DNA of 57,058 bases from Herbaspirillum sp. LeCh32-8 (GCF_017814915.1 NZ_JAGIPZ010000019.1:1-57058); one strand, 5' to 3'; shown: positions 17,220 to 26,595, counted from the stretch's first letter. Program-made: numbers and translations. Notes: a model not told the origin generated them from the letters alone.

Positions 17220-17870
17220 TTACTTGAAGACCTTCCGGTCCACGTTCTGCACCATCGCCCGGGCCGGATTGCCCAGCGCCACCAAGCCCGGCTCCAGACT
17301 CGTGAACAGACTGGCGCCCATGCCCACGATGGCGTGATCGCCGACCTGGATCTTCTCCTTCACGGTCGCGCCCATTCCGACAAAAGCCTCTTGCCCGACG
17401 ACGCTTGCGCCGCCGACCGAGACCCCGCTCGAAATCACGCTGTGCGCGCCCAGTACCGCGTCGTGGCCGATCACTGAATTGATCTGCACGATCACGTTGG
17501 CCTCCAGCCGCGTCAGGCTGGACACGAATACGCCCGGCCAGATCACGCAACCCGGCGCGATGTCAGCCGAGGGCGAAACCGTGGCGCCGGGATCGATGAC
17601 CCGCGCCAGCGCCACGCCGGCCGCCGTCACCTTGTCGTGCAACGTGCGGCGATGCCTGGGTTCGCCCTGGGCAATCACGCACTCAAAGGGCGCCTGTTCG
17701 CGCAGCATGTCGTCGAAGCGCAGCACCGGCATGCCGTAGTACTCGCGCTCTTCGCGGACGTCGTCGACGAAGCGGATCTGCTCCCACTGCTGCTGGCGCT
17801 GATTGATCCGGTGCACGATGTCCGCAATCTCGCAGCCAGTGCCGCCGGAGCCGTAAATGAAGAGATTCAT
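17220..17870 (-). CDS. NeuD/PglD/VioB-like sugar O/N-acyltransferase
   Basis: This 216-residue protein has an N-terminal nucleotide-fold domain (IYGSGGTGCEIADI) and a C-terminal left-handed beta-helix of hexapeptide repeats (about 95-200, for example GCVIWPG, ANVIVQ, VGMGATV). This is the layout of NeuD, PglD and VioB, which transfer acetyl or other acyl groups to amino sugars. It is convergent with the PhyH-hotdog pair. A DegT aminotransferase at 38692 could supply a 4-amino sugar substrate. Acyl donor and acceptor are not determined by sequence alone. Confidence 0.8.
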   Translation of the reverse strand: MNLFIYGSGGTGCEIADIVHRINQRQQQWEQIRFVDDVREEREYYGMPVLRFDDMLREQAPFECVIAQGEPRHRRTLHDKVTAAGVALARVIDPGATVSPSADIAPGCVIWPGVFVSSLTRLEANVIVQINSVIGHDAVLGAHSVISSGVSVGGASVVGQEAFVGMGATVKEKIQVGDHAIVGMGASLFTSLEPGLVALGNPARAMVQNVDRKVFK

Positions 17871-17885
17871 GAGCTTGGATTTTCG

Positions 17886-18881
17886 TTAGATCAAGGAGAC
17901 CACCAGACGCCCCGTCTGAGTGCCAGCCAGCATCCGCCCGATGCCATCCGACAGCTCATCGAGGCCGATGGTCGTTGCCAGCCCGGACAGCACGGCGGGC
18001 TTCCAGTCGCCTGCCATGCGCGCCCAGATCCGCTGGCGGTGCGCCATGTCGGTCGCTTCGGAGAAGATACCGGTCAGCCGGACGCCGCGCAGGATGAAAG
18101 GCAGCACAGTCATGCTCAGTTGCTGGGATCCCGCATTGCCGGTAGCGACCACGGTGCCGCGCTCCTTGCATTGTCGGATCAGCGTGGCCAGGGTATTGCC
18201 GCCGACGGCGTCGATGGCGCCGGCCCAGTCCTGGGCCAGCATATTGCGACCGGAATTATCGTCGACGACCTCGCGCCCGACGATACGGGCGGCGCCGATG
18301 GCCTCCAGGAAAGCGTGCGACTGCGCTTTTCCGGTCGCCGCCACCGCCTCGTAGCCGAGGTGCGCCAGCATCGCAATGGCCACGCTCCCCACACCGCCGG
18401 TGGCGCCGGAAATGATGATGGGGCCACAGCCGGGCATGAGCCCGTCATGTTGCAGCGCCTCCAACGCCAGCGCGGCGGTATAGCCGGCAGTGCCGTAGAT
18501 CATGCTTTCGTGCAGGCTCAGGCCGTCGGGCAAGGGCATGGCCCAGGCGGCGGGACAGCGCACATACTGGCCGAAGCCACCAGGCATGTTCACGCCAAGA
18601 CCCTTGCTGCACGCCACCACTACCGCATCTCCCGGCCGAAACAACGGCGAGGCGCTTTGCTCCACGACCCCCGCCGCATCTACCCCGGGGGTGTGAGGAA
18701 AATGCCGCGTCACGCCGGGATTGCCCGTGGCCGAGAGGCAATCCTTGTAATTCACCGAGGAATAATGCACCCGGATGAGCAGCTCGCCGGCGGGCAGGTC
18801 CGCCGTGTGGCGCTCGTCCACGGCATGCCGGAAGGTCTTGTCTTCCTGCTTGTGCACGACAAAGGCGTTGAATGAGGTCAT
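17886..18881 (-). CDS. AcuI/YhdH-like zinc-free MDR reductase
   Basis: This 331-residue NADPH-dependent oxidoreductase belongs to the quinone/acrylyl-CoA reductase group of medium-chain reductases. Visible marks are YSSVNYKDCL, the GDAVVV segment, GTAGYTAALA and the Rossmann motif SGATGGVGSVA. Members reduce enoyl-type double bonds, for example acrylyl-CoA. Here it may act on an unsaturated acyl product of the hotdog enzymes. It lies 15 bp before the NeuD-like gene on the same strand. The start at 18881 (MTSFNA) is preferred over 18923. Confidence 0.8.
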   Translation of the reverse strand: MTSFNAFVVHKQEDKTFRHAVDERHTADLPAGELLIRVHYSSVNYKDCLSATGNPGVTRHFPHTPGVDAAGVVEQSASPLFRPGDAVVVACSKGLGVNMPGGFGQYVRCPAAWAMPLPDGLSLHESMIYGTAGYTAALALEALQHDGLMPGCGPIIISGATGGVGSVAIAMLAHLGYEAVAATGKAQSHAFLEAIGAARIVGREVVDDNSGRNMLAQDWAGAIDAVGGNTLATLIRQCKERGTVVATGNAGSQQLSMTVLPFILRGVRLTGIFSEATDMAHRQRIWARMAGDWKPAVLSGLATTIGLDELSDGIGRMLAGTQTGRLVVSLI

Positions 18882-19293
18882 TGGCTTGGCTGTTGATGAG
18901 GCGCGCGCCTTGCCGCGCGCCATGCGATTCTACTCCACGCCGGGAGCGGCCGAGGACGGCGAAGCGAGGGAAGAATGCGGCAAATTGGAGGGTTTTTGCG
19001 TTTTAGCTCTCCGCATCAACCCGCCCCGCCAGACGGCATACTCCGCACGAGGAATTTCAGGCTCAGCGGACCAGGGGCCGGGCGCCCGCCTCCGGCGCCG
19101 GGCCATGCCGAAGGCGATGTCACCCGGACAACCGCCATGCCCCCATCGATTGCCGGCCACGGCGGATCGCATTCGCGCGGCATTCCAGCCGTTCGGGGCG
19201 ATATCCCGCATAATGTGAGCACGCCCGGCAATCGCGCTCGCGCGGCCTGCCCCGACACCGACCGCAAGGTCTTCAATCACATTGGTAACGGAC
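18882..19293. other. Divergent intergenic region before the acyl carrier gene
   Basis: This 412-bp region separates the minus-strand reductase from the plus-strand ACP-LuxE-LuxC unit and should contain both promoters. No copy of the conserved element seen at 15637 and 30102 was found here, so the ACP unit probably has its own control. Frames crossing it look like shadows. Confidence 0.4.
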
Positions 19294-19533
19294 ATGACTA
19301 ACAGGGAAACATACGACAAGGTATTCATCGACTGCTTCGCCGTCGCGCAGGATCAGCTTAACGAGAAGTTCGTCTACCAGTGCGTCACGGCCTGGGATTC
19401 GGTGGGTCACATGGGCATGATCGCGGCGCTGGAAGACGCGTTCGGCATCATGATGGAAACCGAAGACATCATCGAATTCGGCTCGTACACCATCGGCATC
19501 GAAAAGCTCAAGAAATACGGCGTCGAGGTGTAA
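19294..19533 (+). CDS. Dedicated acyl carrier protein
   Basis: This 79-residue acidic protein has the phosphopantetheine attachment Ser in WDSVGHMGMI (about residue 37). That replaces the DSL of housekeeping AcpP, which marks it as a specialised carrier. The C-terminal helix IEFGSYTIGIEKL is typical of carriers in secondary pathways. The start at 19294 is an ATG; an upstream TTG is in frame but less likely. It begins the gene run to 27426, with a 4-bp gap to the acyl-AMP ligase that probably loads it. Confidence 0.88.
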   Translation: MTNRETYDKVFIDCFAVAQDQLNEKFVYQCVTAWDSVGHMGMIAALEDAFGIMMETEDIIEFGSYTIGIEKLKKYGVEV

Positions 19534-19537
19534 GGCC

Positions 19538-20959
19538 ATGAGAGAAGGCCTCGTCAGTCGCGAGCACCCGCTGCGCCCCGCCCTTATCGAAGAGGACGGT
19601 CGCACGCTGAGCTACGCCGCGCTGCACGAGGCCATCGACCAGGGAGCCGGACAGTTTCCGCCCGGCGAACTGTTGTTCATCGTCGGCGGCAACGACCTGG
19701 CGACAATGCTGTGCTACCTGCGCGCTCAGCGCGGCGGCGCGGTGGCGCTGTTGCTGGAGCGCACCATGCCGCGTGAAGCACTGGCGCGCCTGGTTGGTAC
19801 ATACGCGCCATCGCTGGTGTTCGCACCGGCATCGATACTGGATTTTCCTGACGACGCCCTGCAGCTGCACGAAGAAGGCGAATACGGCCTGTATCGCCTG
19901 CGATCTGCGCCAACCGGGGCGCAGGCGCTGCACCCTGATCTCGGCCTGCTGCTGGCCACCTCCGGCTCGACCGGATCGCCCAAACTGGTGCGTCTGAGCA
20001 TGGCAAACCTGGCCGCCAATGCCGGCTCGATCGCGCAATTCCTCGACATCACTTGCGAGGAGCGCGCGGTGACCTCGCTGCCGCTCAATTATTCCTACGG
20101 CCTGTCCGTCATCAACAGCCACCTGTACGCCGGCGCGGCCGTCGTGCTGACCAACCGCTCGCTGATGGACACCAAGTTCTGGCAGCTGGTGCGTGACCAG
20201 CGCATCACCAGCTTTGCCGGCGTACCGTTCAGCTACGACATGTTGCTCAAGCTAAGGCTGGCCCGCATCGACATGCCTTCCGTAAGAACCCTGACCCAGG
20301 CCGGCGGTCGCCTGGACGCCGCGAAGATGCTGCAGGTCGCGCAGATCTGTCGCGACAAGGGCATCCGCTTCGTGCCGATGTACGGTCAGACCGAAGCCAC
20401 CGCGCGCATCGCGTGGCTTGCCCCGGAAGACGTCGAGCGCAAGCCCGGCAGCATCGGCCGCGCCATTCCGGCCGGCCGTCTGTGGCTGGAAAGCGATGAT
20501 GGCCGCGTGCTGGAGCGACCAGGCGACACCGGCGAACTGATGTACGCCGGGCCCAACGTCTCGCTGGGCTACGCGGAGAGCGCCGCCGACCTGGCGCTGG
20601 GCGACGTCAACGGCGGCGTGCTGCGCACCGGCGACATCGCTCGTTTCGACGAGGATGGCTGTTTCTATATTGAAGGTCGCCGACAGCGGTTCCTGAAAAT
20701 TTTCGGCGTGCGCATCTCGCTCGATGCGACCGAGCGCATCCTGGCCGAGCTGGGCATCACCGGCGCCGCGCACGGCGTCGACGACCGGCTGACGATTCAC
20801 GCTGTTGGGGCGGATCAGTGGGACGCGCCGACGCTGCGCGCCGAACTGGCGCGGCGCATCGGCGTGCACCCGACGGCGATCACGGTCGCCACGCTGGACG
20901 AGCTGCCGCGCCTGCCCACGGGAAAGGTGGACTACGCATGTCTGACCCGACTGACCTGA
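19538..20959 (+). CDS. AMP-dependent acyl ligase, probable ACP loader
   Basis: This 473-residue ANL-superfamily enzyme activates a carboxylate as acyl-AMP and probably transfers it to the carrier encoded just upstream. The ATP-binding loop TSGSTGSPK (near 142), the motif YGQTEATAR (near 281), the TGDIARFDEDG motif and the C-terminal catalytic Lys in PTGKVDY are all present. Its size is close to that of fatty-acid or hydroxyacid ligases in carrier-bound pathways. Substrate length cannot be read from the sequence. It overlaps the next gene by 22 bp. Confidence 0.85.
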   Translation: MREGLVSREHPLRPALIEEDGRTLSYAALHEAIDQGAGQFPPGELLFIVGGNDLATMLCYLRAQRGGAVALLLERTMPREALARLVGTYAPSLVFAPASILDFPDDALQLHEEGEYGLYRLRSAPTGAQALHPDLGLLLATSGSTGSPKLVRLSMANLAANAGSIAQFLDITCEERAVTSLPLNYSYGLSVINSHLYAGAAVVLTNRSLMDTKFWQLVRDQRITSFAGVPFSYDMLLKLRLARIDMPSVRTLTQAGGRLDAAKMLQVAQICRDKGIRFVPMYGQTEATARIAWLAPEDVERKPGSIGRAIPAGRLWLESDDGRVLERPGDTGELMYAGPNVSLGYAESAADLALGDVNGGVLRTGDIARFDEDGCFYIEGRRQRFLKIFGVRISLDATERILAELGITGAAHGVDDRLTIHAVGADQWDAPTLRAELARRIGVHPTAITVATLDELPRLPTGKVDYACLTRLT

Positions 20960-22023
20960 GCGACGACGTCCTGCAGTGGCCGCCCTACGGCCTGGCGCAG
21001 GCGGATAAACAAGCGCTGCTGCTGCGCGAGATGAACCGCCTGACCGCGCTGCACGAGGCCAACTGCGCCCCCTATCGCACGGTGCTCGAGAAATTCCATT
21101 TCGCGCGGCCGGCTTCCTCCATGGCTGACATACCGATGCTGCCGGTACGACTGTTCAAGCACGAAAAGCTGCTCAGCGTGCCGCCGGCCGACGTCGTCAA
21201 AACCATGACCTCGTCCGGCACCAGCGGCCAGAGCGTGTCGCAGATCTTCCTCGATCGCCACACCGCGCTGCTGCAGACCAAGGTCTTGTCGCGCATCGTC
21301 GGCGATCTGATCGGGCCAAAGCGGCTGCCGATGCTGGTGATCGACTGCCGAGCAACGGTGGCCGACCGCTATCGTTTTTCTGCGCGCACGGCCGGCATCC
21401 AGGGCTTTTCCATGTTCGGGCGCGACGTCGAATTCGCGCTCGACGACGACATGTCGCTCAACACCGACCGTGTGCGCGCCTTCCTCGACAAGCATGCCGG
21501 CCAGCCGATTCTGATGTTCGGCTTCACCTTCGTGGTCTGGCTGCACCTGGTGCTGGCGCTCGAAGCTGCCGGAGAGACGCTGCCGCTGGAACACGGCATC
21601 CTGATCCACGGCGGCGGCTGGAAGCAGCTCCTCTCGCAAGCGGTCAGCCCGGAAGAGTTCCGCCGGCGCATCGGCGGCGTCACCGGCCTGGCGCGCGTGC
21701 ACAATTACTACGGCATGGTCGAACAGACCGGTTCGATCTTCGTGGAGTGCGAGCACGGGTGCCAGCATGCATCGTCCTGGTCGGACGTGATCATCCGCGA
21801 CCCGGTGGACTTCGGCGTCCTGCCACCGGGACGACGTGGACTGATCCAGTTGCTGTCGGTTATCCCGCACAGCTATCCCGGGCATTCCCTGCTCAGCGAA
21901 GACGAGGGCGAACTCGTCGGTATCGACGATTGTCCCTGCGGTCGCAAAGGCGCCTACTTCAAGATCCACGGCCGCATCCAGAACGCCGAAACGAGAGGGT
22001 GCAGTGATACTTATACCGCCTGA
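20938..22023 (+). CDS. LuxE-family acyl-protein synthetase
   Basis: This 361-residue protein resembles LuxE, which activates a fatty acid as acyl-AMP, holds it on a Cys and passes it to the reductase LuxC. The nucleotide-binding TSSGTSGQSVS is near residue 91. YGMVEQTGSIF and the late DDCPCGRKG, the LuxE/PaaK-type C-terminal motif, are also clear. The start at 20938 overlaps the ligase gene, and its end overlaps the GTG of the LuxC-like gene, so all three are coupled. No luciferase genes are present, so the aldehyde serves another purpose. Confidence 0.88.
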   Translation: MSDPTDLSDDVLQWPPYGLAQADKQALLLREMNRLTALHEANCAPYRTVLEKFHFARPASSMADIPMLPVRLFKHEKLLSVPPADVVKTMTSSGTSGQSVSQIFLDRHTALLQTKVLSRIVGDLIGPKRLPMLVIDCRATVADRYRFSARTAGIQGFSMFGRDVEFALDDDMSLNTDRVRAFLDKHAGQPILMFGFTFVVWLHLVLALEAAGETLPLEHGILIHGGGWKQLLSQAVSPEEFRRRIGGVTGLARVHNYYGMVEQTGSIFVECEHGCQHASSWSDVIIRDPVDFGVLPPGRRGLIQLLSVIPHSYPGHSLLSEDEGELVGIDDCPCGRKGAYFKIHGRIQNAETRGCSDTYTA

Positions 22024-23221
22024 CATCCGCGCCCGGATGGAGATCCTGGCCGGCGACCCGGCGGCGGTGTCGGCCACGCCCGCGCCGGTGTTCGACGCGG
22101 TGCGCCTGGATTTTCTGGCCGACCTGTCGCGCGCGCTGCTGGCCCATCCCCAGGTGCGCACCCTGCCCGACGTGGTCGGCTTCGCGTACTGGTGCCGTCG
22201 CGCCAACCTGGCGCAACTGGCGGCACGCGCCGCCAAACGCGATGACACCCGCATGGGGCTGGGACTGTCGTTCCACATCTGCCCGTCCAACGTCCCGGTC
22301 AATTTTGCCTTCTCGCTGGCGTTCGGCCTCTTGTCAGGCAACACCTGCGTGCTGCGCCTGTCGTCGAAGCCGTCGGAAACCACGGACCGGATCCTCGCAG
22401 CGATCGTCCCGCTGCTGACGGAACCGAAATACGCCGCGCTGTCGCGGGATATCCTCGTGACCCGCTTTGGACATGACGACAACATCAACCGCTTCTGGCT
22501 GAACCTGGCCGACGCACGCATCGTCTGGGGCGGCGATGCCACCGTGGCGCACATGCGCAGCCTTCCCTGCCGGCCCCGCTCGCGCGAGGTAGCCTTCCCT
22601 GACCGCTACTCGTTCTGCGCGCTGGGGCCGCAGGCCGTGCTGGCGCTGGACGATGCCGGCCTGGCAACCCTGTGCGGCCAGCTCTACAACGACTTGTACC
22701 TGATGGATCAGGCAGCCTGCTCCTCGCCGCAGCTGGTGGCATGGATAGGCACAGCCAATGACGTCGCCGCCGCGCAAGCTCGTCTGTGGCCGGCGCTGGC
22801 TGCCCATGCGCGCACGCGCTACACCCAGCAGCCGGTGCGCATGATGGACAAATACGTCGATGCCTGCCGCCACGCGCTGGGCAACGAGCGTGTCGCCGAC
22901 GTCACCCGGCACGGCAATATTCTTTACCGCATCGGACTATCCGGCCTGGCGCAGGACCAGGATAGCCAGCGCGGCTATTGCGGCACGGTGCACGAGGTTG
23001 TCCTCGACTCGCTCGACGCGCTCGCCCCGGTGATCAACGAGCGCTACCAGACCCTCACCTATTTCGGCCTCGACCGCAGCCTGCTGCGCGAATTCGTCGT
23101 CGGCCAGCGGTTGCGCGGCATTGATCGGGTGGTGCCGGCCGGCCGCGCGCTGGACATGGATATCGTGTGGGACGGCTACGACATCGCGGCCACCCTGTCG
23201 CGGGTCGTCGATATTCAGTGA
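22004..23221 (+). CDS. LuxC-family acyl reductase
   Basis: This 405-residue protein resembles LuxC, the NADPH-dependent reductase that turns an acyl thioester into an aldehyde. The probable acyl-accepting Cys is in DQAACSSPQ (near 238), matching the LuxC active site, and GLGLSFHICPSNVPV resembles the aldehyde-dehydrogenase-like nucleotide region. The start is GTG, with GAGAGG upstream, and overlaps the LuxE-like gene by 20 bp. Together with LuxE it should form a fatty-acid or acyl-ACP reductase complex in the cytoplasm. Confidence 0.88.
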   Translation: MILIPPDIRARMEILAGDPAAVSATPAPVFDAVRLDFLADLSRALLAHPQVRTLPDVVGFAYWCRRANLAQLAARAAKRDDTRMGLGLSFHICPSNVPVNFAFSLAFGLLSGNTCVLRLSSKPSETTDRILAAIVPLLTEPKYAALSRDILVTRFGHDDNINRFWLNLADARIVWGGDATVAHMRSLPCRPRSREVAFPDRYSFCALGPQAVLALDDAGLATLCGQLYNDLYLMDQAACSSPQLVAWIGTANDVAAAQARLWPALAAHARTRYTQQPVRMMDKYVDACRHALGNERVADVTRHGNILYRIGLSGLAQDQDSQRGYCGTVHEVVLDSLDALAPVINERYQTLTYFGLDRSLLREFVVGQRLRGIDRVVPAGRALDMDIVWDGYDIAATLSRVVDIQ

Positions 23222-23256
23222 CTGGAACGGATTCCAGCGCTACAACGGAGAAACAG

Positions 23257-23730
23257 ATGGAAAGCTTCAGCCTCAATTGCGTCGAACTTCAGGCTTACCA
23301 GCCCAACCGCTACCCCTTCCTGATGATCGACCACGTCGACGAGGTGCTGCCAGGGAAATACGCGCGCGGCTACAAGAACCTGACCATGAATGAATGGTAT
23401 TTCCCGGTGCATTTCCCGGGTGGCCCCAACATGCCGGGCGCGCTCCAACTTGAGGCGCTGGCGCAGATGCTGACGGTGGCGATCACTACCCTGCCCGGGC
23501 TCAAGGGCATGGTCACCCACGCATTGCAGCACACGGTGCGCTATCGCAAGGAAGTGCTGCCCGGAAAGAAATTTGAAATCGAAACAGAGGTGCTTTCGTG
23601 GCGCCGCGGCATCTGCAAAGGTCGCGGCGTAGCGCGGGTGGACGGCGAAATCGCCTGCGAGGCCGACATGCTGATCACGATCCCCGAGATCCTCGAACAG
23701 TTCCTGCCGGCCAAACCCACGCACGCATGA
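23257..23730 (+). CDS. FabZ-like hotdog-fold dehydratase, copy 2
   Basis: This 157-residue protein of the FabZ family has a near-canonical active site HFPGGPNMPGALQLEALAQ with catalytic His (near 51) and Glu. FLMIDHVDEVLPG near the N-terminus is also typical. It probably dehydrates a 3-hydroxyacyl chain on the carrier. GGAG lies upstream of the chosen ATG. Its stop overlaps the start of the GMC gene as ATGA. It is closer to true FabZ than the copy at 16722. Confidence 0.85.
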   Translation: MESFSLNCVELQAYQPNRYPFLMIDHVDEVLPGKYARGYKNLTMNEWYFPVHFPGGPNMPGALQLEALAQMLTVAITTLPGLKGMVTHALQHTVRYRKEVLPGKKFEIETEVLSWRRGICKGRGVARVDGEIACEADMLITIPEILEQFLPAKPTHA

Positions 23731-25340
23731 AGGAAGTCGCAGACATCGTCATCGTCGGCTCGGGTGCCAGCGGGGCCGCTGCGGCCTGGTCGCTCTCGCG
23801 CATGCCTGGCGTGCGGATCGTCTGCCTCGAGCAGGGCGACCGCACCCGCCCGGCAGAGTATCCATCCACCCGCACCGACTGGGAACTGGAGCGCCACGGC
23901 GCCTACAGCCCGAATCCCTCGGTGCGCCAGAATCCGGCGGACTACCCGATCGACGACTCGGCGTCCCCGATCTCGATCGCCAATTTCAATGGCTTCGGCG
24001 GCAGCACCATTTTGTATTCGGCGCACTTCCCGCGCTTTCATCCATCCGACTTCCGCACGCGCAGCCTGGACGGCGTGGGCGATGATTGGCCGCTCGACTA
24101 CACCGATCTCCAGCCTTATTTCGACGAAAACGAACGCATGATGGGCGTGGCCGGCCTGGTCGGCGACACCGCCAATCCGGATTACGACTCGCTATTGCCG
24201 CCGCTGCCGCTGGGTCAGGCCGGGCAGGCCATGGCGCGCGCTTTCAACACGCTGGGCTGGCACTGGTGGCCCTCGTACGCTGCCATCAACACCCACCGGC
24301 ATGGCAATCGCGGCGCCTGCATCAACCTCGGCCCGTGCAACACCGGCTGCGCGCAGGGCGCGAAAGCCAGCGTGGACGTCACCTACTGGCCGCTGGCGCT
24401 GCGCCAGGGCGTGGAGGTGCGCACCCGCTGCCGCGTCACCGACATCACGCTGGATGATCGCGGCCTCGCCAACGGCGTGCTGTATCACGACCGCGAGGGC
24501 AAGCAGGTGCGCCTCGACGCGCGCGTGGTGGTGGTGGCCTGCAGCGGCGTCGGCACGCCGCGGCTGCTGCTGAATTCGACCTCCAGCGCCTTTCCAAACG
24601 GCCTGCTCAACGACAACGGCCTGGTCGGTCGCAACCTGATGCTGCACCCGCTGGCCTACACCGAGGGCGTGTTCGAAAACGACCTGCGTTCCAGCATCGG
24701 CCCCCACGGCGCATGCATGCTGAGCCAACAGTTTTATGAGACGGCCGCCGAGCGCGGCTTCGTGCGCGGCTACACGATGCAGGTATTGCGCGGCGCGCCG
24801 CCGGCGGAAACCGCCGTCACCGGTTACTTCATGCGGCAGATCCCGCTGGGGCCGGACCACCACCGCCGTTTCGCCCAGCTGTTCAACCGCACGGTCGGCA
24901 TCTCGGTGATCACCGAAGATTTGCCCGAACCGGAAAACCGCATCGAACTCGACCGCGACCACACTGACGCCGACGGCATGCCAGGCGTGAAGGTGTTCTA
25001 TCAGCTGGGCGAGAACACCAGTCGCATGCTCAAGCACGGCATCGACGCCAGCAAGGAAGTGTTTGCGGCGGCAGGCGCCAGGGTGGTGTCCTCGTTCGGA
25101 CCGGTGCGACATACCGGCTGGCACATCATGGGAACGGCCCGCATGGGCGACGATCCGGCGACCTCGGTGGTCAACCGCTACGGCCAGGCGCATGCAGTGA
25201 AGAACCTGTTCATCGTCGACAGCAGCATCTTCGTCACCGCCGGCGCGGTCAATCCGGTGGCGACGGCGCAGGCGCTGACGCTGATGGCCTGCGATCACCT
25301 GGTGCGCAACCGGGATACGCTGCTGGGAGCGGCGCCATGA
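23727..25340 (+). CDS. GMC-family FAD-dependent alcohol oxidoreductase
   Basis: This 537-residue flavoprotein probably oxidises an alcohol to an aldehyde or ketone. The FAD-binding VIVGSGASGAAAAWSL is at the N-terminus, a Cys-rich patch CINLGPCNTGC lies near residue 205, and the C-terminal GMC signature includes HIMGTARMG and AGAVNPVATAQAL with the active-site His/Asn pair. No signal peptide is seen, so it should act in the cytoplasm. It is coupled by ATGA overlaps to the hotdog gene before it and the small protein after it. Confidence 0.87.
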   Translation: MKEVADIVIVGSGASGAAAAWSLSRMPGVRIVCLEQGDRTRPAEYPSTRTDWELERHGAYSPNPSVRQNPADYPIDDSASPISIANFNGFGGSTILYSAHFPRFHPSDFRTRSLDGVGDDWPLDYTDLQPYFDENERMMGVAGLVGDTANPDYDSLLPPLPLGQAGQAMARAFNTLGWHWWPSYAAINTHRHGNRGACINLGPCNTGCAQGAKASVDVTYWPLALRQGVEVRTRCRVTDITLDDRGLANGVLYHDREGKQVRLDARVVVVACSGVGTPRLLLNSTSSAFPNGLLNDNGLVGRNLMLHPLAYTEGVFENDLRSSIGPHGACMLSQQFYETAAERGFVRGYTMQVLRGAPPAETAVTGYFMRQIPLGPDHHRRFAQLFNRTVGISVITEDLPEPENRIELDRDHTDADGMPGVKVFYQLGENTSRMLKHGIDASKEVFAAAGARVVSSFGPVRHTGWHIMGTARMGDDPATSVVNRYGQAHAVKNLFIVDSSIFVTAGAVNPVATAQALTLMACDHLVRNRDTLLGAAP

Positions 25341-25771
25341 CCGCCATCAGGATCGACCTCGTACTGGACGCCATCTTGCCGGGCGATGTCGCTCTCGGCC
25401 TGCCGGCCGCCTCAGCCACGGACTTCGAAGGCTACCAGCTGCGCCATCGCGTCACCGGCCAGATCGACGCCTTCCTCACGGTGCTGGCGCGTGTGGCGCA
25501 GGAGCGCTTCGGGCAACCGTTCGGGGCGCTCGACGACGCCACCCGGCTGGCCGCCGTCAACGCCTGTAAAATCGCTGATGTCCGCGCGTTTTCTGCGTTC
25601 GTGACGCACGCGATGCGGGCGTATTACACCGACCCGCGCGTACTGGCGACGATCTCGTCGGATCCGTCGCCGCCGTTCCCGGCGGGCGCGGAACTTCCGG
25701 AGGACGATTGGACGATACTGGAGCCGGTCTTCGAGCGCGGCCCCATCTGGCGTCGCATCGACGCCGGATAA
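25337..25771 (+). CDS. Small partner of the GMC oxidoreductase (possible gluconate-dehydrogenase subunit 3-like)
   Basis: This 144-residue protein starts within the stop of the GMC gene. Size and position match the small subunit that accompanies GMC-type sugar dehydrogenases (subunit 3 family), and the segments RHRVTGQIDAFLTVLA and YYTDPRVLATI fit loosely. Unlike periplasmic members it has no twin-arginine signal. The family assignment is tentative; partnership with the GMC protein is supported by the overlap. Confidence 0.5.
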   Translation: MTAIRIDLVLDAILPGDVALGLPAASATDFEGYQLRHRVTGQIDAFLTVLARVAQERFGQPFGALDDATRLAAVNACKIADVRAFSAFVTHAMRAYYTDPRVLATISSDPSPPFPAGAELPEDDWTILEPVFERGPIWRRIDAG

Positions 25772-25841
25772 GAACATCACAAGCGCGACATGACGGCGCG
25801 CAAGACCAGCCCGACAACGAACAGGAAAACAGGATTGCCCC

Positions 25842-26582
25842 ATGTTGCTCACCGACAAGACCGCCATCGTCACCGGCGCCAATCGCGGCATCGGCGAAGC
25901 CATTGCCAGGATCTTTCTGGCCAACGGCGCACGGGTGATCGCTTGCGTGCGCGACGCCGAGGCTGCCCGATCCTGGCTGGCCACACTCGATCCCTCGCAT
26001 GCGCAGCGCGTCCAGCTGGCGCAGCTCGACCTGGGCGATGAAGCCTCCATCAAGGCCGCCATCAAGACCATCGCCGGCCTGGCGCCACGCATCGATGTGC
26101 TGGTCAACAATGCCGGCACCGCCAGCGGCGCGATCATGCAGCTGACCTCCATGGCCGAGCTGCGGCGTTTGTTCGAAATCAATTTCTTCGGCCAGATCCT
26201 GTTCACGCAAGGCCTGGCAAGGCTCATGGCGCGCAACAAGGCCGGCTCCATCATCAACCTCAGCTCGACCGCCGCGCTGATCGCCGATCCGGGCACACTG
26301 GGCTACGGCGCCAGCAAGGCGGCGTTCGCGCGCGCCACGCAGAGCATGGCCACCGAGCTGGGCGCCAGCGGCATCCGCGTCAACGCCATCGCGCCAGGTC
26401 CGACCCGCACCGACATGTTCGAGCAGATGGCGCCTGCCGCGCGCGAACAACTTATCGCGTCATCCGCACTGAAGCGGGCGGCAGAACCGCAGGACATCGC
26501 CAATGTCGCGCTGTTCCTCGCATCCGATCTTTCATCCTTCGTCACCGGGCAGACCCTGCGCGTGGACGGCGGCATCGTTTAA
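25842..26582 (+). CDS. FabG-like short-chain dehydrogenase
   Basis: This 246-residue classical SDR has TGANRGIGEA, NNAG in VNNAGTASG, catalytic Ser in NLSSTAAL, YGASK, and the C-terminal VDGGIV. It probably reduces a 3-oxoacyl or hydroxyketone intermediate with NAD(P)H. It lies between the GMC pair and the transketolase N-terminal gene; in the proposed pathway it could reduce the ketol formed by transketolase. The exact substrate is unknown. Confidence 0.85.
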   Translation: MLLTDKTAIVTGANRGIGEAIARIFLANGARVIACVRDAEAARSWLATLDPSHAQRVQLAQLDLGDEASIKAAIKTIAGLAPRIDVLVNNAGTASGAIMQLTSMAELRRLFEINFFGQILFTQGLARLMARNKAGSIINLSSTAALIADPGTLGYGASKAAFARATQSMATELGASGIRVNAIAPGPTRTDMFEQMAPAAREQLIASSALKRAAEPQDIANVALFLASDLSSFVTGQTLRVDGGIV

Positions 26583-26595
26583 CCAAGGATCCATC

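Noticed and set aside
19294..23221. Bioluminescence (lux) operon
   Set aside because: LuxC- and LuxE-like genes are present but luxA, luxB and luxD are not, and the neighbours are carrier, dehydratase and transketolase genes.
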